Source: an uncultured Bacteroidota bacterium (lineage in GTDB: Bacteria; Bacteroidota; Bacteroidia; Bacteroidales; UBA12481). Taken from it: a stretch of 64,000 nt of DNA. The stretch is taken from assembly GCA_903851365.1 (NCBI GenBank), contig CAINOB010000061.1, forward strand, positions 1-64,000. The letters run 5' to 3'. Under the pieces are notes generated by a model. It searched no databases. It was not told where the DNA came from and saw nothing but the letters and a program-made list of their open reading frames with translations. Both the position numbers and the translations under genes were made by a program. Positions 37,116 to 46,436 of the stretch are shown one piece after another (positions within the stretch are counted from its first letter, which is position 1; every line of letters begins with the position of its first letter).

Positions 37116-38867
37116 CTAGTCTTTAATACACCTCACGCTGAATCCGTATGCCTGACCGAGGTTAAGCTTAAAGTACCCATCCTGATCTCTCTGGAACGAA
37201 ACTGCCCAGGCGTTTTCGCCTGACGACTTGGTTGAGGTCCAGAAATTGGTAACGGTGTTCATCATTTCGGAGCGACCGGCGGTGGACCGCTGGCCTGCCA
37301 GGAACATTCTGAAATCACTGTCCCCGCTAACCAGCAGGTGGCTTTTTGCCTGGTTTGTGCCATAGAAGTCTACCAGCTGCTGCCATTCGGCCTGCGATGG
37401 GATATGCCAGCTAGTCGGGCATAAACCCTTGGCTCTTTCGGTTGTAGCACCATTCATTAAGTTGGTCCAGGTATAAAGGCCTCCGTAAAGGTTACAGTTG
37501 CTGACAAGATTACTGTAGCAAACTTTACCGGTTGCTTCATTCAGGTTTTCGGCCATCCACCACTGACTGCCTATTTTAACGGTACCGTAGGAGACGTTAT
37601 TCGGTTTATCGAGAATAAGTCCTGTTTCATTGGTTCCGCTGGTAACAAACACATTAAGTCCGGTTGTATCGGTCAAGCCACCTGAATCCATAACCTGCAT
37701 TCTGACATGATAAGTTCCTGCAGCGCCATATTTATGCGTTGCTGTCCTGTCCTTGTTATAATTGGTATCCCAGATGCCATCGCTTTCAAAGTCATATCTT
37801 ACCTGAAGTTGAGCTGCGATATCTTCGCGGTCGGTTGATGCTGTGGCATCAAAATAGAAATTCGTTGTCAGGTTTCCGTATTCATAACCGATAAAGAAAG
37901 CAGCGGTCGGTTTTAAATTCGAATGAAGAATAAAGAGGGTAGTCTTTATCTGGTTGATAAGACCCCATTGATCGCGGATTTCAAGGATTACACTGTTATC
38001 GCCTTCTGTTTGGAACTGATGGGCAATTACAGGATTGGTAAGGTATTCAGTATCAAATTCCGTGTCCTTGGAGTTTGTAAGGAAATTCCATCGATAGGTA
38101 AAAGTATTTCCAACATTGTCAGGATCATAGCTTGCAGAAGCATCGAGCATAACGGTATCAGAAGTTGATGGTTTTTCGGGTGACCATTTAAATAGCGGCA
38201 CCAATCTAGGATTACTTAGCGATACGCTTACTGATTTTCTTAATGTTGCAGTCAGCCCCTGTGGATCAATAACCTGAAGGGTTGGATTGTAAACACTGGA
38301 TGCAATGAAATAATGGGTGTATGATGTTTGGTCGGAATATTCTGTATCATAGATTCCATCTCCTTCCCAATCCCAGCGAAATTTCAGGGTCGACAAACTG
38401 TCTTCGTCGTCATGAGTATTCCTGGTGTCGAATGAAAATTCGGTACGGAGGTTACCGCTCCCCGGCATCATGGTAAAACTCGGTTGTGGTGGGCTATAAC
38501 CGCGGCCAACCTGAACGGAGAGCTGCGCAGTGTCGCTTAATCCCGACTCATTCCTGACTTCCATTCGCGGTGAATAGGAACCGGGCTTGTAATACCGATG
38601 GGAAAACGATTTGGAACGGGAAAACCCGGTGTCCCAAATGTTATCATTATCCCAGTCCCAGCGGAAAAACAAAATGGTGTCACCAACATTGGTGGCTTTT
38701 GAATCAGATACATCGAAAGTGAAAAGCGATGTTGTCAGACCACTGGCGGGATTAATTTTAAATGCAGCGACAGGTGGTGTCTTAACGGTATCTTCCTTTT
38801 TACACTGAACGATGCCGGCGATCACCAGGACGAAAATGAGTAAATATCGGGTATATGCTAACTTCAT
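37116..38867 (-). CDS. Multi-PKD FISUMP lipoprotein
   Basis: A 583-aa surface lipoprotein. The lipobox Cys is in GIVQCKK near residue 22. Four PKD-like domains of about 95 residues follow, each with an FRWDWDND-type strand and a final VTV-like strand (about residues 30-410). Residues about 415-583 are a FISUMP domain with WWMAENL, LCPTSWHIPSQAEW and GFSVRCIKD at the end. It is a longer paralog of the protein at 2061-3008. It starts 3 nt after the stop of the 153-aa lipoprotein gene and is the last gene of the three-lipoprotein operon. Confidence 0.85.
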   Translation of the reverse strand: MKLAYTRYLLIFVLVIAGIVQCKKEDTVKTPPVAAFKINPASGLTTSLFTFDVSDSKATNVGDTILFFRWDWDNDNIWDTGFSRSKSFSHRYYKPGSYSPRMEVRNESGLSDTAQLSVQVGRGYSPPQPSFTMMPGSGNLRTEFSFDTRNTHDDEDSLSTLKFRWDWEGDGIYDTEYSDQTSYTHYFIASSVYNPTLQVIDPQGLTATLRKSVSVSLSNPRLVPLFKWSPEKPSTSDTVMLDASASYDPDNVGNTFTYRWNFLTNSKDTEFDTEYLTNPVIAHQFQTEGDNSVILEIRDQWGLINQIKTTLFILHSNLKPTAAFFIGYEYGNLTTNFYFDATASTDREDIAAQLQVRYDFESDGIWDTNYNKDRTATHKYGAAGTYHVRMQVMDSGGLTDTTGLNVFVTSGTNETGLILDKPNNVSYGTVKIGSQWWMAENLNEATGKVCYSNLVSNCNLYGGLYTWTNLMNGATTERAKGLCPTSWHIPSQAEWQQLVDFYGTNQAKSHLLVSGDSDFRMFLAGQRSTAGRSEMMNTVTNFWTSTKSSGENAWAVSFQRDQDGYFKLNLGQAYGFSVRCIKD

Positions 38868-38870
38868 GGT

Positions 38871-39332
38871 CTAATTGGTAAATTGAGGAATTACGTGGAC
38901 GGTTGCATCTTGTTTAACTTCCACGGTGCCAATGGCCCATTTCATGCCAAATTTGCCACCGGGAAAACCGGCAGCGGAGCATGAATCACCCAGAGCAACA
39001 CATATAATGCCAGCCTGATAATAGTAAACCCCAGGAGTCAGATCGAAAGTGTACATAAGTTTACTGTTATAAACATTGGCTGTTTCAAGGAAATGTCCCT
39101 TATATAGCGATTCAGCATCTTTGGCAATACTCAGGTCAGCTCTGAGAACACGGCTGGGTCCCAAAAATGAACCCGGAACACGAAATTCGACTTCCATAGT
39201 ACCTACAATTTTGGCTTTGGAAGTATCGGTCCCCCCATTTGGTATGATCGGAGTTTTAGTGCAGGCGATAAAAAGAACCAATCCTGCAAAAATCCAGATT
39301 ATTGATGATTTTTTCATTGCCATGACTTTCAT
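38871..39332 (-). CDS. Small lipoprotein of unknown function
   Basis: A 153-aa protein with a lipobox Cys in LFIACTK near residue 24. It has no domain that I recognise; the sequence looks like one beta-sandwich, with PGVYYYQAGIICVAL and a cysteine pair near residue 115. Its ATG overlaps the stop of the upstream DUF4249-like gene by 4 nt, and a second in-frame ATG (MKKSSII) lies five codons later. Its partners are probably the two adjacent lipoproteins on the cell surface. Confidence 0.75.
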   Translation of the reverse strand: MKVMAMKKSSIIWIFAGLVLFIACTKTPIIPNGGTDTSKAKIVGTMEVEFRVPGSFLGPSRVLRADLSIAKDAESLYKGHFLETANVYNSKLMYTFDLTPGVYYYQAGIICVALGDSCSAAGFPGGKFGMKWAIGTVEVKQDATVHVIPQFTN

Positions 39333-40363
39333 TTGAAATTATTAGTGCTATCCCTGTCCAAAGTATGATCCAGAAATCCGAGATTCCTGGTGAATTGCCC
39401 ATAAGCCATACTATCGATCGTAACAGATGAAAGCAATAAATCGTTGACATTAATCCGGGCAACTGTACAAAATAGCCCGATGCCATTATTGATGTTTCCG
39501 TAAACTGGCTTTTCCATCAAAGCGCCTGCCGAAGGTGATGTCGATTCGATGTAATATTTCATTTCCAAACTGCCGCTGACGATCTGAAAATCGACCCCAA
39601 TGACCTCCCTGACAATGCCTTCACCGGCTTTCAGGTTGTCCTGTAGAATATGCATAAAACGAGCGCCGCTCACATCCATGCTCAGGTAATCAACATCAGA
39701 ACCCGGACTGGCAAAGGGCTGCGGCCAATCGAGATATTTTATCCTGGTGCTGTTGCCGATGGTTTCCTTGTATTTAAGCCTGAGTGCTACCTGGTAAACT
39801 CCTGCGTTTTGAACCGGATCCCATCTGCAGGTATAATTGTTGCCATCGTATAAACTTATCTTTCTTTGCTGCAACTGAATCGGATCAATGACATTTAACT
39901 TTCCGAGAGAGGAGGCTTCGGCATACAATACTTTTTCCTTGCTGCCCAAATAAATATACAATCTATAGGTCTGGTTGGCAACAACTTTGATTTTTGCTTT
40001 GTAAAGTATATTTTTCTGATACGGGAAAAAACCTGAATCTTTAGGTATTTCGTTGGTCGGGGCAAAGCGGAAGGTTTCCATTACCTTACCGGCTGACCAT
40101 CTTTCCATGGTTACAACAATTTCCCCTTGAAAAAGCATACTGTCCTGATCTGGAGGAGTATTCAAAGCGGCTTGATCAACCAGGTAGGTTTTCTGGATTC
40201 TTACATATTGAAAAGAATCCGCAGAATTTAAAACGCAATAAACGATTGGAACATCCTGATTCGAGGAATTGATGTCAATTTCGGTGGAACAGGACGCGAA
40301 AAGCCCGGCTGCCATTATGGCTAGAATCAAACGTATCGGCGTTATTTTTTTTCGTATATACAT
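39329..40363 (-). CDS. DUF4249-like lipoprotein
   Basis: A 344-aa lipoprotein with Cys in LFASCST near residue 25. VPIVYCVLNSADSFQYVRIQKTY near residue 40 and the later YRLYIYL segment fit the DUF4249 pattern of Bacteroidota surface lipoproteins, which often sit beside TonB-dependent receptors; no such receptor is present here. It is the first gene of an operon with the 153-aa lipoprotein and the PKD/FISUMP protein, so the three may form one surface assembly. The family call is moderate. Confidence 0.65.
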   Translation of the reverse strand: MYIRKKITPIRLILAIMAAGLFASCSTEIDINSSNQDVPIVYCVLNSADSFQYVRIQKTYLVDQAALNTPPDQDSMLFQGEIVVTMERWSAGKVMETFRFAPTNEIPKDSGFFPYQKNILYKAKIKVVANQTYRLYIYLGSKEKVLYAEASSLGKLNVIDPIQLQQRKISLYDGNNYTCRWDPVQNAGVYQVALRLKYKETIGNSTRIKYLDWPQPFASPGSDVDYLSMDVSGARFMHILQDNLKAGEGIVREVIGVDFQIVSGSLEMKYYIESTSPSAGALMEKPVYGNINNGIGLFCTVARINVNDLLLSSVTIDSMAYGQFTRNLGFLDHTLDRDSTNNFK

Positions 40364-40508
40364 GATGAATACCTAAATGGTAAAAAATCCAACCTCTTTG
40401 GCCTGGGGGATAAAAGGCCGCGTAAAAGTACGATTCATATACTCATAAACAAATCTGACTACCCTCTTCAGGTATCATTTTCACATTTTTTAAGACTTAT
40501 TAAGTCCT

Positions 40509-41366
40509 TTAAGGTTTAAAACGAGTGGCAGATAAGTTTATTTTTCGGAGTTTCATTCTGGCTTCAAAAATTGCTTTACCCGCAGATCCCAGCAGATAAA
40601 GAACTACAAGAGAGAAAATTATGGAGGCACCCGACGGGATATTACCAGCATAGGAGATCACCAGGCCAAGCAGTGATCCAAGGAATCCGATCCCGATGGA
40701 TAGCCACATGATTTTCTTTAGGTTATTGGAAAAGAGAAGGGCTGTATTCTGTGGTATGGTAAGTAATGAAAGAACGAGAATAATACCTGCTACCCTGATG
40801 TATACCACTGCTGTAAGGGCAACGAGCGCAGCAAGCAGGTATTTGAAAAGGCTCACCGGAACCCGGCTGGTTCGAGCGAAATCTTCATCAAAAGTAACGT
40901 ACTGAATTAACCGGAAAAAAGGGATAAATAGTGCCAGGACGAGCACTAAAAGAATACTCATGATCAGGATATCCTGCGTAGATACACTCAGGATATTACC
41001 AAAAAGGTAACTCATCAGGTTAGGCGCATATCCGGGGGAAAGAGAAATAAAAATGATCCCAAGGGCCATACCGAACGACCAAACCATGGCAATGACCGAG
41101 TCTTCACGGATTTTATGAAATCGGGATAAATATTCAACCCCGACTCCGGAAATCAGGCCGAAAACGGCAGCGCCAAGCAGGGGGTTGACACCAAGGAAGA
41201 AGCCCAGTCCAAGTCCGCCAAAAGAGGCATGCGTGATACCGCCAGTAATAAAAACCATTCGACGGGTAACTACATAAGTTCCTATAATTCCAGCAGTTAT
41301 GCTTCCCAGCAAAGAAGCTGCCAGAGCAAATCGGATAAAGTCGTAATTAAAAAAATCCAGAATCAT
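40509..41366 (-). CDS. Metal ABC transporter permease (ZnuB/MntB type)
   Basis: An inner-membrane permease of about 285 aa with eight or nine helices, the usual size of the ABC-3 family. The start is the ATG at 41366, which overlaps the ATPase stop by 4 nt; a longer frame from 41429 would run backward into the ATPase gene. Family segments include TGGITHASFGGLGLGFFLG, in which the His is conserved, and FDEDFARTSRVP. With the ATPase and the His-rich binding protein it forms an importer for zinc or manganese, most likely zinc. Confidence 0.88.
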   Translation of the reverse strand: MILDFFNYDFIRFALAASLLGSITAGIIGTYVVTRRMVFITGGITHASFGGLGLGFFLGVNPLLGAAVFGLISGVGVEYLSRFHKIREDSVIAMVWSFGMALGIIFISLSPGYAPNLMSYLFGNILSVSTQDILIMSILLVLVLALFIPFFRLIQYVTFDEDFARTSRVPVSLFKYLLAALVALTAVVYIRVAGIILVLSLLTIPQNTALLFSNNLKKIMWLSIGIGFLGSLLGLVISYAGNIPSGASIIFSLVVLYLLGSAGKAIFEARMKLRKINLSATRFKP

Positions 41367-42097
41367 GGAAGATGGGTATGTAAAACGCGATGTGGAACAT
41401 GCCCATGGGTAATCAGGTCGATCGGGCAATTATACGACTCCAGAATTTCCTCTGTAATCTGATTGCTTGGGTGGTAATGTAAATGCCTGTTAACGCAGGC
41501 AATAGTTCTGACTGATGAAACGATCTGTCCGATATCATGGCTGACCAGCAGTATAGCTGTCTCACGGCTGATGATTTCGAGCAGGTTATATAATTCCTGT
41601 TCAAAGCGGTTGTCGACATAAGTTACCGGTTCATCCAGAATGAGCAGCTGTGGGCTTGATATCAGGGCGCGGCCGATGAAAACCCGCTGCATCTGTCCGC
41701 CGGAAAGGTCACCGATACTGCGTTTAGCCAAATCAGCCATCCCAACCTTTTCAAGTACTCCGAGTGCTTTTTGCTTATCTTTTTTATTAACCCTGGTAGT
41801 GATGCCGTGGACTTTTAGCAGACCGCTGAGAACCACCTCGAGGACAGAGATTGGATAACGGTTATCGAAATTATGCGTTTGAGGAAGATATCCTATGTTT
41901 GTTTCTTTGGAGATAATCACCTCACCGCTCCAGGGCTCCAGCAGGCCCATGATAATGCGGATAATGGTAGATTTCCCTCCTCCGTTAGGACCGATCATCC
42001 CAATAAAATCGCCTGACCGGATAACCAGATCAACCTGATCTATCACAGGCTCATCGCGGTAACCAAAACTGACGGATTTTAATTCAACTAAGTTCAA
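41363..42097 (-). CDS. Metal ABC transporter ATP-binding protein (ZnuC type)
   Basis: The ATPase subunit of the zinc-type importer. Walker A is GPNGGGKST, the signature is LSGGQMQR, Walker B is LLILDEPVTYVD and the switch is LLVSHDIG. I place the start at a TTG at 42097 (NLVELKSVSFGY). The only ATG in frame, 42172, lies inside the heptameric repeat array, so the residues it would add (MFRVTRFAFRV) are probably not real. About 244 aa. It overlaps the permease by 4 nt and is separated from the binding protein gene by the repeat region. Confidence 0.85.
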   Translation of the reverse strand: MNLVELKSVSFGYRDEPVIDQVDLVIRSGDFIGMIGPNGGGKSTIIRIIMGLLEPWSGEVIISKETNIGYLPQTHNFDNRYPISVLEVVLSGLLKVHGITTRVNKKDKQKALGVLEKVGMADLAKRSIGDLSGGQMQRVFIGRALISSPQLLILDEPVTYVDNRFEQELYNLLEIISRETAILLVSHDIGQIVSSVRTIACVNRHLHYHPSNQITEEILESYNCPIDLITHGHVPHRVLHTHLP

Positions 42098-42137
42098 GGT
42101 GTTAATTTTTACCGGGGCAAAGGTACGATTTAGATTC

Positions 42138-42228
42138 GGGACACGAAACGCGAAACGCGTGACACGAAACACCGAAGAAGAAGATCGGTGGACGAAGAAG
42201 AAGATCGGAAGAGTCGGCAGTCGGCAGT
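42138..42228. repeat. Composite heptameric array of about 13 units with changing words
   Basis: The 7-bp phase is kept throughout while the word changes: GGGACAC, GAAACGC twice, GTGACAC, GAAACAC, then GAAGATC and GGTGGAC types, then CGGCAGT twice. It lies between the zinc ATPase and binding-protein genes. Confidence 0.85.
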
Positions 42229-42294
42229 AACTTCGGTACTCACTTGGATCTCCTACTTCGGAATTCCGAATTGGTCCTGGAATTTTTTAAGGCA

Positions 42295-42323
42295 CCCCGG
42301 GTTGAAACCCGGGGCTATTGATA
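42295..42323. repeat. Hairpin element, TTATCAATAGCCC family (minus orientation)
   Basis: A 9-bp stem CCCCGGGTT/AACCCGGGG (42295-42303, 42306-42314) is followed on the plus strand by CTATTGATAA. The conserved flank and a different stem recur at 54047-54079. No T-run follows it on the minus strand, so it is not a typical terminator for the zinc binding-protein gene. Confidence 0.75.
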
Positions 42324-42332
42324 ACTAGAATC

Positions 42333-43244
42333 TTATCTTTTGTCCATGTCGACCATCTTGTCAATCAGTATCTCCATTTCGCCAAACCAATCAGGCGACA
42401 TCGGGTCGATAACCACAATTTTTGCTTTGGTTTCGCGGGAAAATGTCTGTGCATTTTCCTGATCATATTCTTTCTGGATGAAGATGGTATTGATGTTTTC
42501 AGCTCTGGCCAGATCAACTAATTTCCTGAAATGAGAGGCTGTTGGCTCTTTACCTGCCAACTCCATGGAATGTTGCATCATTTGATGATCGCGTGCAAAA
42601 TAGGCCAGTGCTGGATGAAAAATCATGAAACTCCGGTGCTTCATACCGGCCATCTTCTGATTGGCCACCGTATTCAGGCTGTCGAGTCTGCTATCCAGGA
42701 TCACCAGATTTTTTTCGACCAGTTGTTTACAGGAAGGATCAGCGCTGATTAAACCAGCAGCCATAGTAACGGCCAGCTTCCGGGCTTCCACCACCGACAT
42801 CCAATAGTGAGGATCCACCCCCTCATGATCATGTTTTTCTGCCGCAGCGGTCTGAATATCTTCCCCTTCATGACCACCTTCGCCGCCTTCCTCAGAGATC
42901 AGGTTGATCCCTTTTGATAAATCTACAATCTGCAGCTTGGGATAGTTCGATTTCATCTTTGGAATCCAGGCCTGTTCAAATCCAAGATGTCCGTTAACGA
43001 AAAGGACTTTGGATTTTTCCAAATCCTGCAATTGACGCGGGGTTGGATCATAATTGTGATGACTGGCACCCGGCGGAACAAGCACATTTATCCGGAACTG
43101 ATTGCCGGCCAGTTGCCCGGCAAAATATTGCAAAGGAAGTATTGTAACAGTGATCACCGGTCGGGTGTCATTGTTTTGCTTTGATTTACAGCCTGTAAGA
43201 ATGAATAGTGCAACTAAAAGGCCGACAATAATATTCTTTATCAT
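42333..43244 (-). CDS. Zinc-type ABC transporter substrate-binding lipoprotein (ZnuA-like)
   Basis: A 303-aa cluster A-I metal-binding lipoprotein. The lipobox is LTGCKSK with Cys19. A histidine- and acid-rich loop (GGHEGEDIQTAAAEKHDHEG, about residues 110-135) before DPHYWMS is the mark of zinc-binding ZnuA proteins. Metal ligands would be His in ASHHNYDP, His in DPHYW, His near FHPALAYFA and Asp in VVIDPMS. Its ATG overlaps the stop of the acyl-CoA synthetase gene by 4 nt, so the two share a transcript, an unexpected pairing. Confidence 0.88.
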   Translation of the reverse strand: MIKNIIVGLLVALFILTGCKSKQNNDTRPVITVTILPLQYFAGQLAGNQFRINVLVPPGASHHNYDPTPRQLQDLEKSKVLFVNGHLGFEQAWIPKMKSNYPKLQIVDLSKGINLISEEGGEGGHEGEDIQTAAAEKHDHEGVDPHYWMSVVEARKLAVTMAAGLISADPSCKQLVEKNLVILDSRLDSLNTVANQKMAGMKHRSFMIFHPALAYFARDHQMMQHSMELAGKEPTASHFRKLVDLARAENINTIFIQKEYDQENAQTFSRETKAKIVVIDPMSPDWFGEMEILIDKMVDMDKR

Positions 43245-45181
43245 TGATTAAAAGGAAGATATTTTTTAATTGTTTGGAGATTTATCTCATTAACCGAATT
43301 GCTGCCGTCGGGAGTGTACATGACTTCGATTTTATCGTGATATACTTCCTGGATTTTAAATCTCACCATTTTCATGGTCGAGTTGATCATGTGATTTTGT
43401 TCGGTGAAGGGCTCGTCGACAATTTGAAAAGTGGAGGGTACCCATTTTTCCGGAAACTGATTTCGATATTCTGCCGTTTCCTTGAATTTATAAAAGTCCT
43501 GTTTGATGGCTTTCAGCAATACCTCGGCATCGGCAATCTTATGTTTCGCTGCATAACGGCTGACTTTTGCCGAATCGAGCGTGATGATGGCACTGGTGTA
43601 TTTTCGCATATCATTGTAAACCATTGCCTGCAAAACCAGATCCGAAGAATTCTGAATGGCCTCTTCGATTCCCTCAGGCGAATATTTCTCACCATCGGTC
43701 GAAATGAGCAATGCCTTGCCACGACCCACAACCATGAGGAAATTATCTTTATCATAATACCCCAGATCACCGGTATACAACCATCCGTCTTTAACAGTTT
43801 TTGCTGTAGAATCGGGATTCTTGTAATATCCCTTCATAACATTGTCACCCTGAATAACGACTTCACCCTGAACACCCTTGGCAGCTTCAGTTCCGTCGGG
43901 AAGCATGATCTTGCATATCAGGTTCGGAATAACCTTGCCTGATGAACCAAGTTTATGTACGTCGGGTGTATTTGCCGAAATAATGGGAGTGGCCTCGCTT
44001 AGGCCATAGCCCTGATAAACGGGTACGCCAATCGAATAGAAAAATACTTGCTGCCTGATATCCAGAAGAGCGCCACCTCCAACCAAGAAACGAATGTTCT
44101 TGCCGAAAATCAACCTTACTTTTTTGAAAACCAGTACTTCGGCAAGTTTATAAGGGATATAATTGATCATTCGGACCAAAAACCCTGCCTTATGAAAACC
44201 ATCCCGGTTCATCCGGATTCCGGCATTTAATCCGGCATTGAAAATACCATTAACGAATTTGCCCTTGGCAGCTACACCATCCTTTATCTTTGACATGAAA
44301 TTGCCGGAAAGGGCAGGAACTGTGAGAATAAAGTGCGGATCACATTCTACCATATTTATTGGGATATTCTTGAGGGTTTGAACTCCGCCACCCCGTGCAT
44401 CCACGAAATAGAGACTGAGTCCGCGGAGCAGCGCTGCATAAATTGCAACGGTATGCGCAAAGGAGTGATCGAGCGGCAGAATGATATAGAGCCTGTGGCC
44501 GACGGGTAAATTGAAATATTCCATGGCATCGGTGCAGTTCGAATGATAATTGAGCTGCGTTAACATGATGCCTTTTGGATCGCCCGTGGTACCTGAGGTA
44601 TAGGAGATAGTTACTACATCTTCCTCCAAAATCTCAGCTTCTGTTTGGTCGAGATACGACTCCTGCTCCTCAAACTCATGTTTTCCGGCGTTTAAAATAT
44701 CAGTATAGCGCAGGATATCTTTTTCAATGTTTATGCCAAACACCTTGCAATCTTTCTCAATAGGGGAGAGGTCGTCATCAAGAATGATAATCTTTTTAGT
44801 GAACTCCATCTGGGTCCAGATCGAAGCCACTTTTTCAAAGGTATTTCTCGATACAATAATTGCTTTGGATTCCGAGTGATTCAAGCGGAAGAGAACCTCG
44901 TCGGGCATGAGTTTTATGGAAAGCGGAACGGTGGTGCCACCAGCAAATAGAATTCCAAATTCGCCTGTAATCCAGCGGTTACGACCTTCGGCCAGGATGG
45001 CAACCTTATCTCCCTTATTCATTCCGATCTGATGCAGTCCGGCAGCAAGGAACCTTGATTCATGCAGAACTTCAGGATAGGTCATTCCATCCCATCCTTT
45101 TTCTCCCTTTTGATTGGTATAGGCCGTTTGGGGATACTTCTCGGCACTGATTCGCAGCATCTGGAGGACTGTTCTTTTCAT
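43241..45181 (-). CDS. Long-chain fatty acid-CoA ligase (AMP-binding)
   Basis: A 646-aa acyl-adenylate/acyl-CoA synthetase of the FadD15-like long type. Motifs are SYTSGTTGDPKGIM, the linker YQGYGLSEATPIIS, YTGDLGYYDKDN and GKALLISTDGEKYSPEGIEE. It would activate fatty acids for lipid synthesis or degradation. It lacks the ACP and acyltransferase domains of the fusion at 10544-13030. It is followed with a 4-nt overlap by the zinc-binding protein gene. A heptameric array (45182-45216) lies directly before its start codon. Confidence 0.9.
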   Translation of the reverse strand: MKRTVLQMLRISAEKYPQTAYTNQKGEKGWDGMTYPEVLHESRFLAAGLHQIGMNKGDKVAILAEGRNRWITGEFGILFAGGTTVPLSIKLMPDEVLFRLNHSESKAIIVSRNTFEKVASIWTQMEFTKKIIILDDDLSPIEKDCKVFGINIEKDILRYTDILNAGKHEFEEQESYLDQTEAEILEEDVVTISYTSGTTGDPKGIMLTQLNYHSNCTDAMEYFNLPVGHRLYIILPLDHSFAHTVAIYAALLRGLSLYFVDARGGGVQTLKNIPINMVECDPHFILTVPALSGNFMSKIKDGVAAKGKFVNGIFNAGLNAGIRMNRDGFHKAGFLVRMINYIPYKLAEVLVFKKVRLIFGKNIRFLVGGGALLDIRQQVFFYSIGVPVYQGYGLSEATPIISANTPDVHKLGSSGKVIPNLICKIMLPDGTEAAKGVQGEVVIQGDNVMKGYYKNPDSTAKTVKDGWLYTGDLGYYDKDNFLMVVGRGKALLISTDGEKYSPEGIEEAIQNSSDLVLQAMVYNDMRKYTSAIITLDSAKVSRYAAKHKIADAEVLLKAIKQDFYKFKETAEYRNQFPEKWVPSTFQIVDEPFTEQNHMINSTMKMVRFKIQEVYHDKIEVMYTPDGSNSVNEINLQTIKKYLPFNQ

Positions 45182-45216
45182 GGGTATGGGGTATTAGGTT
45201 TCAGGTATCGGGTGTC
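45182..45216. repeat. Heptameric array of five units (GGGTATG type)
   Basis: GGGTATG, GGGTATT, AGGTTTC, AGGTATC and GGGTGTC follow in 7-bp phase. It fills the space between the chitinase stop (45229) and the acyl-CoA synthetase ATG (45181), and touches the ATG. Confidence 0.8.
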
Positions 45217-45228
45217 AACTTTTCTATT

Positions 45229-46368
45229 TCATTTATTAAGTCCATTATATATGGCATCCAACAGCAATCCACTTTTATCGCCATTGTATTCCCAGAACAT
45301 GATCCCGCCGAGGTGTTTTGCTTTAACAAAATCAGCCTTTAGCCTCAGTGATTCAGGATCATCATAGGAAATCACCATGGCTGAATCCCTGGAATACAGG
45401 TACGGAGCCCTGGCCGATTTATCCCAATAGCGGGTGAAGGTATTCTTGTTGAGGTAATTATTTATAATCTCTGTATAAACTTTGTACTGGCCGGTTGTTG
45501 AACCCTGCTGATATAACCCGTGATTCGCATCCGGGACACCGCGCCAGAATCGGCCATAAAATGGTACTCCAACCACGATTTTCTCAGGCGGAACACCTGC
45601 TCCGATATTCCTTTCAATCGCAATTTCAGCACTGATATTTGAAGCACCCGGAAAATCTGTTTTACTGAGATTGGCATGATGTCCGCTCACCTTGCTCAGG
45701 CCACTGTAAAAATCATAAGCCATCACATTGATAAAATCCAGGTATCTTTGCGCCTCACCAAGGTTGGTCCAGCGGAAATATTCTTCATCAGCTCCGCCAG
45801 CAATTGTCAGCAAAAATGCGGGATTGATTTTATTCAATTCGACACGCAAAGCTTTCAGCATCAGGGTAAAATTCTCTTTATCTTCTTTTCTGAAAACATT
45901 ATTGTCCCCTGGCTGCCCGGGATATTCCCAATCGATATCAATTCCGTCAAAGCCAAATTCCCTGATCATCCTGCACCCGCTGGCAGCAAATTTTGCCCGT
46001 GACTCTGGGGTGAGGGCAGCGTCCGAAAAACCTTCAGCTCCCCAGCCCCCAACTGATAAAATTACCTTAAGATCCGGATTCCTGGCTTTCAAGCCGATGA
46101 TCCTGCTGACCGAAAGTTTGATGCGTTGTTCCTGCTCCGGATTGCGGCTTTGGAAGGCAATTTCACCGTTGACTACTTTGGCAAAGGCATAATTGATATG
46201 AGTCAGCATGCGGATCAGGGAATCAGGGTATTCCGGAGCACGCGCACCCATCATGTAAGCAACTATTTTGTACTGCGGCTTGCCCGGTTGATTCAGTGCA
46301 TTTAACGGTATTAACAGCAGTGTAATGCCGATAATAAAATACGCATTTAAGCCGGACAACTTTTTCAT
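45229..46368 (-). CDS. Secreted GH18 chitinase
   Basis: A 379-aa secreted glycosidase with a signal peptide ending near ALNQPG. The GH18 active-site motif is DGIDIDWEYPG near residue 140, with Glu as the proton donor; SVGGWGAEG precedes it, and MAYDFYSG, GVPFYGRFW and GGIMFWEYNGD follow, all typical of family 18. The likely action is cleavage of beta-1,4-GlcNAc linkages in chitin or peptidoglycan-type glycans. The final EYNGDKSGLLLDAIYNGL shows that the barrel is complete. It is in the same direction as the sortilin-like gene upstream. Confidence 0.92.
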   Translation of the reverse strand: MKKLSGLNAYFIIGITLLLIPLNALNQPGKPQYKIVAYMMGARAPEYPDSLIRMLTHINYAFAKVVNGEIAFQSRNPEQEQRIKLSVSRIIGLKARNPDLKVILSVGGWGAEGFSDAALTPESRAKFAASGCRMIREFGFDGIDIDWEYPGQPGDNNVFRKEDKENFTLMLKALRVELNKINPAFLLTIAGGADEEYFRWTNLGEAQRYLDFINVMAYDFYSGLSKVSGHHANLSKTDFPGASNISAEIAIERNIGAGVPPEKIVVGVPFYGRFWRGVPDANHGLYQQGSTTGQYKVYTEIINNYLNKNTFTRYWDKSARAPYLYSRDSAMVISYDDPESLRLKADFVKAKHLGGIMFWEYNGDKSGLLLDAIYNGLNK

Positions 46369-46436
46369 AGAGGTTTCAGAAAGTAGCTAAAATACAATTT
46401 AACTACGGAATCCGATATGCAAGCCCGCAAAAATGC

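Noticed and set aside
42295-42314. Terminator for the zinc binding-protein gene
   Set aside because: The strong stem is not followed by a T-run on the minus strand, and it belongs to a dispersed hairpin family.
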